In this document: in pieces, positions 1 to 8,816 of the stretch
Position numbering within the stretch: position 1 is the first letter of the stretch
How the letters are laid out: each line of letters opens with the position of its first letter
NCBI GenBank assembly: GCA_009763385.1
Contig: CM019827.1
Coordinates: 109,147,204 to 109,211,203, forward strand
DNA length: 64,000 nt
Origin: Coix lacryma-jobi var. lacryma-jobi
Taxonomy: Eukaryota > Streptophyta > Magnoliopsida > Poales > Poaceae
Direction: 5' to 3'
The notes under the pieces: generated by a model
The model's database searches: none
The model's input: only the letters and a program-made list of their open reading frames with translations
What the model was told of the DNA's origin: nothing
Program-made: the position numbers and the translations under genes

Positions 1-499
1 GTCACAGGCAAACCCTAGGTGGGCTATCGACCATATTTCATCGACAGCGGCGCCCACCGTGGGGCATGTGCGTACGGACTTCATGGCGAGCCAGATGGTT
101 ATCTTCCCCGCTTCCATAACTCTTCTGGGCGTGGAGGCGGTGCCGGCTTTCCCTGTGCCGAACGGATCTGCTTCCACCACTTCAGCATCAGCGGGACCAG
201 CCTCGACATCTCTTCGAGGTCATCTTCCCTGGCGCTCCGACCACGCTTCCCCCGTTATCGGAGGCGGCGTATCTACAACACCGATCTGGTCGAATCCATC
301 GATCAGGTCACGGTGGGCATCGCTGACACTCTCGCTCTCATAGATCTGATCAGAGATTGATCTCCGAGCATGACATCGTCGTACCTCTCGTTCCGACCTC
401 CAACTGTGTCACAATGATGATCGCCGTAATAAGTAGCGCTATGACGACCACGACCGATGCTATGACGACCAATAGGAAAGATCGAGGTCCAGACAATTT
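1..499. other. Flanking DNA left of element A, unassigned
   Basis: This moderately GC-rich sequence abuts the outer end of the A 3' LTR. Short reading frames cross it in more than one frame, but none has a domain I recognise. The phrase GGCGCCCACCGTGGGGC near 50-66 is reminiscent of leader sequence of Tat-lineage gypsy elements, so it may be a fragment of another retroelement. That is recollection, not proof. Confidence 0.3.
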
Positions 500-1216
500 T
501 GAAAGGATCAAGATGCCCAAGAGGGGGGGGGGGGTGAATTGGGCTTTTCTAAAACTTTTTGCAATAATTAAATCCTAACAAGCCCAATTAACCCCCTAGT
601 GCCTAGAAGTGTGTTTCTCAAGAATCAACCGTACAAAAGATCAACACTATGACATTTCTACTCTACCATGGCAATTCAAATATAGATGGACAAAAAGTAA
701 ATTGCAGAATTGAATTGCTCAATGTAAATACGCAAGTAAAGAGAGTAGAGATGACACGACGATCTTTTTGCCGAGGTATCGAGGTGTCGGCACACCCCCT
801 AGTCCTTATTGGAGCACCCACGCAAGGGTATCGCTCCCCCTTGATCCGCGCAAGGATCAAGGGCTTACTACGAGCTGATTCTTCGCCACTCTGGCCTGGT
901 GAATCGCTCGCTACCAGTCACAACTTGGCTTGAGTCATCCACAATGCCTCTGGATGATCACCAAGCTCTCCGATCACCACCAAGCCGTCTAGGTGATGCC
1001 GATCACCAAGAGTAACAAGCTAGAACTCTCACTTGACCAAGACAAGGCCAAAGAGATGGATGGATGCACACTTGCTACTCAATTCTTACTAGGAGGTCAC
1101 TAATTCTCTCAATTAGCTATTCTCTCAACCTCACTAGGGCTCTTGCTCTTTCTCACACTCACTATGTGTTTCTCAGCAGAGGAAAGTGGCAAGAACACTC
1201 TAATGGAGGAGGGGGA

Positions 1217-1232
1217 GGAGTATAAATACTCC
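1217..1232 (-). promoter_or_regulatory. TATA-like palindrome in the A LTR
   Basis: GGAGTATAAATACTCC is a perfect 16-bp palindrome, so a TATA-like box reads on both strands. In the minus-strand element it separates the upstream motif array from the U5 side and is the best promoter candidate of this LTR. No start site can be read from sequence alone. Confidence 0.55.
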
Positions 1233-1274
1233 CCTCAACCGGCCATCCAATAGAGCACTGAACAAGTCACTCTG

Positions 1275-1303
1275 CGAGGTCATCGAATGCTCCGATGACC
1301 TCG
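1275..1303. repeat. 11-bp inverted repeat next to the TATA-like box
   Basis: CGAGGTCATCG and CGATGACCTCG form a perfect inverted repeat with a 7-nt spacer. It lies about 45 bp upstream, in element sense, of the TATA-like palindrome and contains the same CATCG/CGATG core as the neighbouring array. Confidence 0.6.
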
Positions 1304-1345
1304 ACCAACGGTCAACTGTACAACCTGTCAGACATTTTAAAGGAG

Positions 1346-1607
1346 CATCGGACGCTGGGCAGCGTCCGATGCCCTCGTAACGGACGCGTCCGATGCGAAA
1401 TTATCCTCTCTGGAACCTCTCTGCATGGACATCGGACGCTGGCCCTCAGCGTCCGATGTGCCCCTCAGGGCACCCTCTCTGGAACAGTGGCACAGGCACA
1501 TCCGATGTGACAACATCGGAGCGTCCGATGCCACCATGCCAGCACTCTCAAGTCTAGTGAGCATCGGACGCGCGCGTCCGATGCCCACCAGGCCAGCGTT
1601 CGATGCC
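1346..1607. repeat. CATCGGACGC / GCGTCCGATG motif array (A LTR)
   Basis: The decamers CATCGGACGC and GCGTCCGATG recur in both orientations, often as pairs facing each other with a few bases between (for example CATCGGACGCTGGGCAGCGT). The array lies in U3, about 115-390 bp upstream of the TATA-like box. Related but distinct arrays occur in the C and B LTRs. Confidence 0.75.
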
Positions 1608-2078
1608 TGTTTCACAGGCAAAACTCACTCGGATCACGACGTTGCCTTAACGACTTTTCATCCTCGCGACATAAGGCATCTCTCTGAGCTACCTACGGCT
1701 ATGAAATAACAAGTGTGCACCACACCTACCTCAATAGACTCCCTGCCAAAAAAACAAAATACCTCAATAGACTCATCTAGGTCAAGCTACTGATTCACGC
1801 TCCCCTTTATAGTACGGCCAAAGGAAAAACAAAGACCTAAGACTACCTAAGTGTCCTCCAACACCATATGACACTTAGCCTAGTCTACCACCATCTTCGT
1901 CATCCGTCCTTTGAAAACTGAAACAATTTCCATCGCCAGGGGACATGAAGTCCATATGCCCGTATCGTCGCCATTACCGTGACCTAACTCATCCCTGTTT
2001 CTGCAAAACACACGTTAGTCATAGTAATCTTGTGTTTCATCCAATCACCGAAACCCACTAGGGGCCAAGATGCGTTCA

Positions 2079-2093
2079 ATCTCCCCATTTTTG
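2079..2093 (-). promoter_or_regulatory. Polypurine tract of element A
   Basis: On the minus strand AAAAATGGGGAGAT directly precedes the TG of the 3' LTR. This is the expected place for the plus-strand DNA primer in reverse transcription. Confidence 0.7.
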
Positions 2094-2504
2094 GTGATTG
2101 ATGACAACACGACCTCGAGTATAGAGAGAAGAGGTTTTCAAATCATGACATGTATATAAGAGAAAATGATTAGGGGCAAGCTCATACATATCATGTCAAC
2201 ATCCTACACTCAACAAGTTAGAGTGAATAGCAAGTGCAAGAATAGAGAGCTCGAATACATAACAAGTGAGAATTAAGCGCAAGTAATCAAGCGAAATGAT
2301 ATGACATGTCATATATGATATCATAGTGAGCACAAAACATGTCATGAGGTCCATAGCACAAATATATAACCCAACATAGTGCAAAAGATGCGATAAGCAA
2401 AGAGCATATGTGAATATAACACAACAAAAGATCCAAAACCCTCTCACATCGCTCCCCCTATCGCTATACTCGACCACTCTCCCCCTTTGGCATCAAGCAC
2501 CAAA
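2094..2504 (-). other. Noncoding 3' interior of A with extra purine tracts
   Basis: This AT-rich stretch lies between the accessory ORF stop and the polypurine tract. Two more purine-rich tracts occur on the minus strand near 2452-2462 and 2480-2493 (the latter within GATGCCAAAGGGGGAGAG), far from the LTR. A 93-codon frame here is rich in hydrophobic residues, but it has low-complexity, TA-rich codons and I do not call it a gene. Confidence 0.5.
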
Positions 2505-2837
2505 CTAAGCGTCGGAGGGCGGAGGTGGCGCAGACGAGTCAGGTGCAGTCTCGGGAGAGCACTGGGTGAACTCGAACTGCTGCAAGAGCGCCTCGAAGTC
2601 TGACGAAGAAGACCCGACAGTCTGACCCTCTGTAGCTGGAAGCTCTGGAGAAGCGATCTGGGTCTGCTTTGGCGCTGACTGTTGTGCTTGCCCGGTTTGC
2701 TCGGTAGTGGTCTCAGTCGCTGTCTGCTTTGTCTGCCCGGCAGTCTCAGTCACAGTCTCTGTAGCGGTGTCAACCTGAGGCTCAGAGTGCGGAAGCTCGT
2801 GTATAACGGACAACTCAGGCTAAACTATCGTCGTCGT
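2505..2837 (-). pseudogene. Accessory ORF of A, C-terminal part
   Basis: This is the last third of the ORF that follows pol in A, separated from its middle part by B1. The frame continues from 40332-40809 across the B1 insertion and ends with a stop at 2505. The product would be rich in Thr, Gln, Glu and Pro, with a run of repeated TET-like tripeptides and a Pro/Ser-rich end. A stop codon (TAG, 2820-2822) lies in frame just after the insertion point. I recognise no domain in this part. Confidence 0.6.
2833..2837. repeat. Target duplication of B1, left copy (GTCGT)
   Basis: GTCGT precedes the B1 terminus and is repeated exactly at 40332-40336 after the other terminus, as expected for a 5-bp duplication made by integrase. 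Confidence 0.9.
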
Positions 2838-3340
2838 TGAAGGACCGAAAATGCTAAAGCAAGGCGACCAGAGGGGGGGGGGTGAATGGCAGCCTAAAAA
2901 TTTCTTTTGAAATTATGGCCTCTGTCCCAACAAAATCAACCCCAAAAGCTTCGGACTCAAACGTGATACCCACGACCCTCGGAAAGAGAGTGGATGATCC
3001 CTAGAATCACAGCGAGGCACCACACAAGAGAGCAAACAAAAACTCTCAAAACTCCGAGTCAAGTTCGTGCCTAAAAGACTCACTCCCAAACGTAGATAGA
3101 GGGATATGTTGGGATTTCTCCAAATACCGATGCTAACAAGTAGCGAAGATACCTAGAGAGGTTCCTAGGTGAACTCTAGGAGCAAAAGAGAAGTCCGGAG
3201 GCGAAGCGGAAAAGCCGAGAGAGCAAAAGCACTAAAACTCAACCTACAGCCGACCGTTCTGCATGGGAACCTTCGCCCGATTTTGAGGCCCAAACCGGTA
3301 AACCTGCCAGCCCAGGTTTTGAGGCCCAAACCTGGCAAAC
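2838..3340 (-). repeat. 3' LTR of B1, left part
   Basis: This is the U5-side part of the B1 3' LTR, up to the G1 insertion point. Compared with the 5' LTR it lacks about 1,073 bp: the sequence jumps from the equivalent of 24506 to that of 39450, joined at a 2-3 bp shared CGA/GA. The lost part holds the TATA box, leader and CGGACTGTCCG array. The last 70 bp hold the first two hairpins of the 36-bp array. Confidence 0.85.
3336..3340. repeat. Target duplication of G1, left copy (CAAAC)
   Basis: CAAAC directly precedes the G1 5' LTR and recurs at 17645-17649 after the 3' LTR. The uninterrupted target is preserved in the other B1 LTR near 39532-39545, where the flanks are contiguous. Confidence 0.95.
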
Positions 3341-3691
3341 TGTAACACCCCTGGTGTTACTAATGTAATTAACTTGACATGTCATCATCTTAAGCATTAA
3401 TCATTTCCTGTGATGCATTTGAATTGCTTAATTGCTATGCTTTAGTCCCTTTTCAAAAACCCTAAAAGCCCAATTCTTCCTCTAAGGGCAAAATGGTAAT
3501 TTCACCTTTGTGCCTAGTTCTATGTAGTTCTTGTTTGAATTTGATGCCCTGATGTTTGTTGCATTGATCAAAGCTCTAAAATCAGATTTGATTTGATTGT
3601 CCTTTTGCAAAACCCTAAATTCCCAAATCCTGGATTTATTCCCTTTCTGATAACTTTTTCATAATTCAAAATTTTGAGTTGGTTCAAAAAG

Positions 3692-4065
3692 CAAAGTTGT
3701 GAATCTGACCTAGAGGAACAACTTTGGTATTTACAGATTTCCATGTTTCTATATAAAACTTGAAGTAATTTCAAATTCATTCAAATTCCAGTTTTTGTAC
3801 CCTTTTCAGTTTTAAAAATTTATTCAAAAACTATTGAGTTTCAGAAAAAGTGTATATTAGCAAAGTTGTAGGTTTTGACAAATGGAACAACTTTCATATA
3901 TAAGGATTTTCAAGTTTCAGTTTGAAATCCAAAGTAATTTTGATTTGAATCAAATTTGAAAAGTGTCCCCTTTTCTGTTTTTGTATATGGTTTAGAAACT
4001 ATTTGGAATTTGAAAATGTTCATATTGACAAAGTTGTAGATCTCATTTTTCTGAGCAACTTTGGT
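3692..4065. repeat. Three 168-bp-period inverted repeats in G1 U3
   Basis: CAAAGTTGT begins at 3692, 3861 and 4029, spacings of 169 and 168 bp. Each is followed after about 17-19 nt by its complement, ACAACTTTG, or a one-base variant such as GCAACTTTG in the third unit. The whole lies about 420-800 bp upstream of the TATA box. The 3' LTR of G1 repeats it near 13698-14071, and G2 has the same three units. Confidence 0.75.
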
Positions 4066-4487
4066 ATTTTGAGTTTTTGTTGCCCAGTTCAAGTTTTGGA
4101 AGTAATTTGCAAAATACAGAGATCAGCCAAAAGTCAAACCCTAAGACCTAGCCCTGTTCATCTTCCACCTACAGCTAGGGGGCCCCGGCCGTGGCCGAGC
4201 CTCCGGCGTTGCGCGCGCCACGCGTTTGGCAGCCGCTCGTCTGCCCCCGACTTGTCACCCGCGCCCGCGACATCTTTCCGCACCCGCACGCGCGAAGCGC
4301 TGACTTCCGCCCCGTCCCCTACTGCTCCAGCGCGTCGCCGCCGCGTGGCCATCGCCGGCGCTGTCTGCGCCCGAGCCCCGGCTGCACGCCCGTCCTCCGC
4401 CTGCGCGCAATCGAGAGCGCACGCGTCCGCCGAGCTTATCCACCCCACCTCGAGCTCTCTACCGGCCCCTGGCCGCGGCTATATAAG

Positions 4488-4497
4488 CCCGCCGGAG
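4488..4497 (+). promoter_or_regulatory. TATA box of the G1 5' LTR
   Basis: GCTATATAAG sits in GC-rich sequence, followed by a CT/GC-rich leader that resembles cereal 5' UTRs. The same box lies in the 3' LTR near 14484. G2 has GGCTATAAAGCC at the matching place. Confidence 0.7.
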
Positions 4498-4899
4498 CTC
4501 CGACCTCCGCACTCACCTCCGCCACCGTGGCCAGACCTCTCCGGAGCTCCCGCCGCTCAACCACCTAGCCCGAAAGCTCCGCCTTGAGCTCGTGAAGCTT
4601 TCCCACCCCCCAATTTCACCTTCCCCGCCTCCAATCGCCCGGCGTAACCCCATCTTCCCAAACTCCGACGGAACCCCGGTGATCTCGGGTTCGTCAAATA
4701 CTTCCCCTCCGGTCGCGGATACCTTCTCCCGACCCCTGTGTCAGCTTCCTCTGTTCCGTGCGACTCTAACCCGGCCCTTGCGGTCTCGTGTGTTGAGCAG
4801 GATCGCCGGATCGCCGGAGCGCCGCCGCGGTCGTCTCTTCCTCGAGCCTCACCCTCGAGAACGTGTCGAGCCTCACCCTCGAGCCCTGCCTCCGACCCG

Positions 4900-4907
4900 T
4901 GGTAAGC
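4900..4907 (+). promoter_or_regulatory. Splice-donor-like site in the G1 leader
   Basis: GGTAAGCA closes the GC-rich leader. At the matching position G2 has CGGTGAGCC. A strong donor match is kept although surrounding sequence has diverged. Whether it is used is not known from sequence. Confidence 0.4.
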
Positions 4908-4934
4908 ATCCGAAGCCTCCGGCCTCTGCTTCCA

Positions 4935-5240
4935 CTCCGTTTCGCCCGAGCCTCCAAGTCACGCCTCGGACGGAGGCTTGTTTTTCCGTCTCGCCCGAGC
5001 CCAAGCCTCGGCGAGCGCATGCCCTCCGCTTCGCCCGAGCCCAAGCCTCGGCGAGCGCATGCTCTCCGCTTCGCCCGAGTCAGGCCTCGGACGGAGGCTT
5101 ACTTCTCCGTCTCGCCCGAGCCTCCGGGCCAGGCCTCGGACGAAGCTGTCGCTTCCGTCTCAACCGAGCCCGTCTCGACCGAGCCCGTCTCGACCGAGCC
5201 CCGCGCGATTCGCCCGAGCCCCCGCGATTCGCCGAGCCCG
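4935..5240 (+). repeat. GC-rich tandem repeat in the G1 leader
   Basis: About five imperfect units of 40-49 bp begin CGCCCGAGC and contain GCCTCGGACG or GCCTCGGCG, followed by short units of CGTCTCGACCGAGCC. The 3' LTR (about 14945-15235) has one short unit fewer, showing copy-number change since insertion. G2 has a related 48-bp repeat. Confidence 0.7.
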
Positions 5241-6071
5241 GCCTAGAAGGAGCACAGTGCTCTTCTCTTTTTCTGAGAGATGTGAATAGTGTTCTGTTTT
5301 CTCTTTTTTGTATGATTTTCTGTGTGCATCCAAAAATTCTGAAATTTTTGTGGTAGACTCTTTATGCTCTGGAGTATTTTATAAAAATATGAAACTTGAG
5401 TTTTGTGCAAAGATTTAAAAATGTAAAATTCCCCTTTTAATTGAAAAATGGAGGTTTTGGTATTTTTGGGGAGTGATCTATAACTCCAAAAATCTGGAGA
5501 TAAATTTTTATGTGCTAGTTATGCCTTTCTGAGTCTCTGGTAAAATTTTGAAGTCTTTTCGAACAAGTTGATTTTTGAGCTTTTATTTAAATAGTTGAAT
5601 AGTGCCTTTTGTTAATTAAATGTCTAGATTTAATTAAGCACCTTAATGACCTCCAAAAATTATGAAATTTGTTTTGCCATCTGTTTATGCCATAATGAAC
5701 TTATGGAATTAATTTGGTAATTTTTGGAGCAACTTCATAAAATGACCTTTTTAAGATAAATTAAGAAGAATAGAAAGGTGGATTAGGGTTGGTAATAAGT
5801 GTTTGATGATGTGATCTTTGGATTGATTGATGTTCATAGACCCCTACCCTTTGGTCTATGATGGTTGTGATGCTATGATTTGATGATGCTTAGGATAAGT
5901 ATAATAAGGGCTAGTTTAATCAATATTGCTTAAGGAAGAAATGGTTACCTTTTATGCTCAACCTAGATTTCGATTATGCCTTGTTTAAGAGTAATCTAGA
6001 ATCAGTAGAATTGTCTTGCACCTTAAGTCCATATCATCTTTCTCATGAGCATTCATCTTTGCATCCGTATA

Positions 6072-6203
6072 GTTGACGAAGAAGGTACCAGAGTCGAGGC
6101 CGCTGTTGACGAACCAACTCCCGAGGCGACCCCGAGCTCCGACACCTATACCTACCCCGAGTCTGCTCTTTTTGCCATCCAAGGCAAGCCCCGGTGCATT
6201 TAA
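6072..6203 (+). CDS. Short conserved reading frame in the G1 LTR (possible exon)
   Basis: Behind an acceptor-like CCGTATAG, a frame of 43 codons runs from GTT (6072) to TAA (6201-6203). The peptide has E-E-G near its start, P-E-A-T-P-S-S-D in the middle and Q-G-K-P-R-C-I at its end. The same frame with the same motifs is present in G2 (37713-37847, 44 codons), where most nucleotide differences fall at third codon positions and the one length change is a whole codon. The surrounding DNA is AT-rich and intron-like. No ATG opens it, so it would need splicing to an upstream exon, perhaps from the donor at 4900. Function unknown. Confidence 0.45.
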   Translation, partial: VDEEGTRVEAAVDEPTPEATPSSDTYTYPESALFAIQGKPRCI

Positions 6204-7656
6204 CCCTACCTTGCTTTTATAAATGTTTTCTTTAAATGTTTTGAGTTAAACTATTGCATTAGGTAATAGGAGTTGTGTGATGACCTATTACTTGCATAAT
6301 CTACCCCCACCAAAAGATACACATACCCTTGTTTCAAAACTATTTGCAAAATGCTTAGCAATGCTATTCAATAGATTTGCAATAAAAATGCCAATTTCAA
6401 AAGTGTGATCACTTTAAGAATGTTTATGGGAATTTGGCTTTACTCCCGTCTACTGGCTAGTTACCTGATCCGTACCTAGTCAATAGCGTGGAGAGGTTGT
6501 CCGAGCGTACGGTGCCGTCATGTTGTAGTCCGGGACTCAACAGTTGACACCGACCGGGACAGGGTTGAAAAACTGACAGGACTATTACGCTTGGGTGAGA
6601 TATAACCAAGGTATAGTTCTGGCTGGAAAATTAGGGACCATCCGTATGGGGGCCTGCTGGTCAAGACTTGTAACTATTCACATACTACGGAAAGCTCTGG
6701 CTCCGAGGAATCCTTTATTGGACCGACAACCGCGCACTGGGAGTGGAGAGATGGCGGAAGTAGCATGTACCCACGTGGGTTAAAGTCCCGGATTGGAGTG
6801 GTGTACTGTACTTCCGGGTGGCGTAGGACCGGGCCCAATCTTGGAGGAATCGTGGTAGACGAGTTGGCATATGCAAGCTTGGGTGCTACATATGCAGTGT
6901 GGATAGGGATCCTCAGCTGAGTATTATTTATCCGGATTAACGTTGCTCCTCGGTTATGGAGACTTGGTCCACTGACTGTCAACGGAGAGTGGTTCTCAAC
7001 TAGGAATGTTTTGAAATGTAAAATGAATCATGAACGATGAAGATTTGAGGAATACCGAATCTTTCAAAAATAAAATAAGGTTTACAAAAATGCTTTTCTG
7101 CAAAATACTTGATCTTGCTTAAGCCTTACCTTGACTACCCTAAGCCTTCATTCCTGAGTCTTCTCCCTTTTTCTTTAGTCGGGTAAGTCTTGTTGAGTAC
7201 CCCGTACTCAGGGTTTGTTACCCATGTTGCAGGTATGCCTGAGACCCCGATGTGTCTCGCACCCTGTTGCGTGACCTTCGTCCAGGAGGAGGCCGATGAG
7301 GCCGATGATGTAAATGTGCACCCTCGGGCTGGGTGTTACATGTATCTTTATGTTATTGCTTCCGCTACGTTGTCTACTTTGAATTTCCCGAACAATGGTT
7401 TGTAATAATCGTACTCCTTACCTCATTTGAAACCTCGGTTTGTAAAACTAATGTTATTTAAGTCTTCCGCTCTTTATTCCGATGTTATTTATAAAAGTAT
7501 GAAATGCTGTAACCGAATTGTGAGATGATCCTGCGGACATTGGGCACTGATGTAGCCCGGTGGCGAACAGGTCTTAATCACATGGAACATGGGTTCGGCT
7601 GTCAGAAGTTGACAGGGACACGTGGGCCATGGGATTAGGGTCGTTCCGTCACAGAG

Positions 7657-7669
7657 TGGTATCAGAGCA
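7657..7669 (+). promoter_or_regulatory. Primer-binding site of G1
   Basis: TGGTATCAGAGCA, 3 nt after the 5' LTR, matches the complement of the plant initiator-methionine tRNA 3' end, the usual primer of chromoviruses. Confidence 0.9.
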
Positions 7670-7980
7670 TCTCACTTTAACTGTTGCGGTGTTTCTTTTG
7701 CGAAAACTTCAAAAGTTCTTTTGAGTCCAAACAAACTAAACTTGACTATTTTGAGTCCAAATTGCTTTTCTCATCTTGTCTTTAATTGGACAACACTAGT
7801 AGCCGAGCAGTATATATATTAAGCCCTATATATGTTAAGTATTGCATTGCATTGTTCCGTAGGAACGATTCATGCATCATGTCATAATCACTTAAGTTAA
7901 CTTCCTCTCTAAGTTCGTTGGGGTAGTATGCCTTTACCTGTTCTTGCTAGCCTTTCTCATCCATCTTCTCTTATCCAGAC
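7670..7980 (+). other. Untranslated leader of G1 before the pre-gag ORF
   Basis: This noncoding AT-rich leader lies between the primer site and the first ORF. The matching G2 segment (29497-29810) is clearly alignable. I see no further structure in it. Confidence 0.6.
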
Positions 7981-8590
7981 ATGGCCATTATCAAGCGGAC
8001 TGCTCGCAAGTCGACTGGACCGCATGGCGTGCCGCGTCACCAGCTGGCGCCACGCACCGGAGAAGAGACTGGAGAATCCTCCAATGGTCGTCGTTTTCCC
8101 CGTCGTACCCGCAAACAGCTGAAGGAGGAAATCAAGAATCTGAAGGCTGAGATGGAGAACATGGAGCATGACTTCTATCTTTCCCGCCTGGAGTTTTATG
8201 AGGCACTGAGCTTCCCTGGAGCAGGCCAATCGGAACACGGTTCGCGCTATCGAGCAGCGCAATGATGCTTGGACCCGCGAAGATGTCACCAGAGCCCAGC
8301 TCCATGGACTGCAGCAGTACACCGCCCAGATCGAGCAGTTCAATGATATGCTTCATGAGGAAGTACACCAGCTGCACAACCAGCTCCACCCCGTGATTCC
8401 ACCAGTTGCTGAGGACCCCGAAGACGGAGTCGTGGAGGAACCTGAAGTGGAACACGAGCCCGATCAGAATGAGGAAGTGGAACCTGCTGAAGATGTCCAC
8501 GTTGAAGATGAAGATGAGGAGGAAGAGCCTGAGCTTATCATCGAGGATGATGATGATGACGAAGAGTTGATCTTCATCGATGACGACTAG
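7981..8590 (+). pseudogene. Pre-gag ORF of G1 with histone H3-tail-like N-terminus
   Basis: The first ORF of the element codes for about 200 residues. After Met the N-terminus reads A-I-I-K-R-T-A-R-K-S-T-G, in register with histone H3 residues 1-12 and keeping K4, T6, A7, R8, K9, S10, T11 and G12. P-R-H-Q-L-A-P-R follows, like the H3 segment around R17-K23 with one residue inserted. A basic stretch (R-R-F-P-R-R-T-R-K) and a charged, heptad-like helical region come next, then a very acidic C-terminus ending E-L-I-F-I-D-D-D. A one-base insertion near 8204 relative to G2 breaks the frame, which resumes to the acidic end. The start is ATG at 7981. H3 kinship is seen in sequence; any chromatin role is inferred. 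Some gypsy elements have an ORF before gag, to my recollection. Confidence 0.8.
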
Positions 8591-8816
8591 ACTCCTTGTG
8601 TCTGTACCATCTGCTTACCTAAAACCTTAGACTAGGTTTGGGGGCGTTAGTCTGTCTGTTGCCAAGTCTGGCATGTATCTTTCTTTTCGTACCTTTTCCC
8701 CTTATCAGTCTGTTGTCATCTTTATCAAGCCAGCTATCTTTGTATCAGTGAAGTTATCAATCAAGTCGTTTCAGAACCTTTGTCCATATATGCTGAGTTC
8801 CGAGTTCCTTATACAG

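Larger units (their letters stand above)
500..2078 (-). repeat. 3' LTR of element A
   Basis: The LTR is 1,579 bp and, on the minus strand, runs from TGAACGCATCTTGG to CTTGATCCTTTCA. Its left 400 bp match 59995-60410, the surviving part of the 5' LTR. The inner edge at 2078 abuts a polypurine tract. It contains a TATA-like palindrome at 1217-1232 and, upstream of it in transcriptional sense, an array of CATCGGACGC-type motifs. A G-run (about 525-536) lies 25 bp inside the outer end. Confidence 0.9.
3341..7653 (+). repeat. 5' LTR of G1
   Basis: The LTR has an AT-rich U3 (3341 to about 4500), a TATA box near 4490, then a GC-rich leader and alternating AT-rich and GC-rich segments to 7653. The region downstream of the TATA box is about 3.1 kb, unusually long for R-U5. 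It holds splice-like signals, a tandem repeat and a short conserved reading frame, described separately. Confidence 0.95.

Noticed and set aside
2196..2477. 93-codon hydrophobic frame after the A accessory ORF
   Set aside because: It lies in AT-rich 3' noncoding sequence between purine tracts. Hydrophobic residues follow from T-rich codons.
4003..5356. Long overlapping frames in the GC-rich leader of the G1 5' LTR
   Set aside because: They are Pro/Arg/Ser-rich with frames open in several phases because of GC content. The 3' LTR copy has indels that change the frame, so there is no sign of coding constraint.
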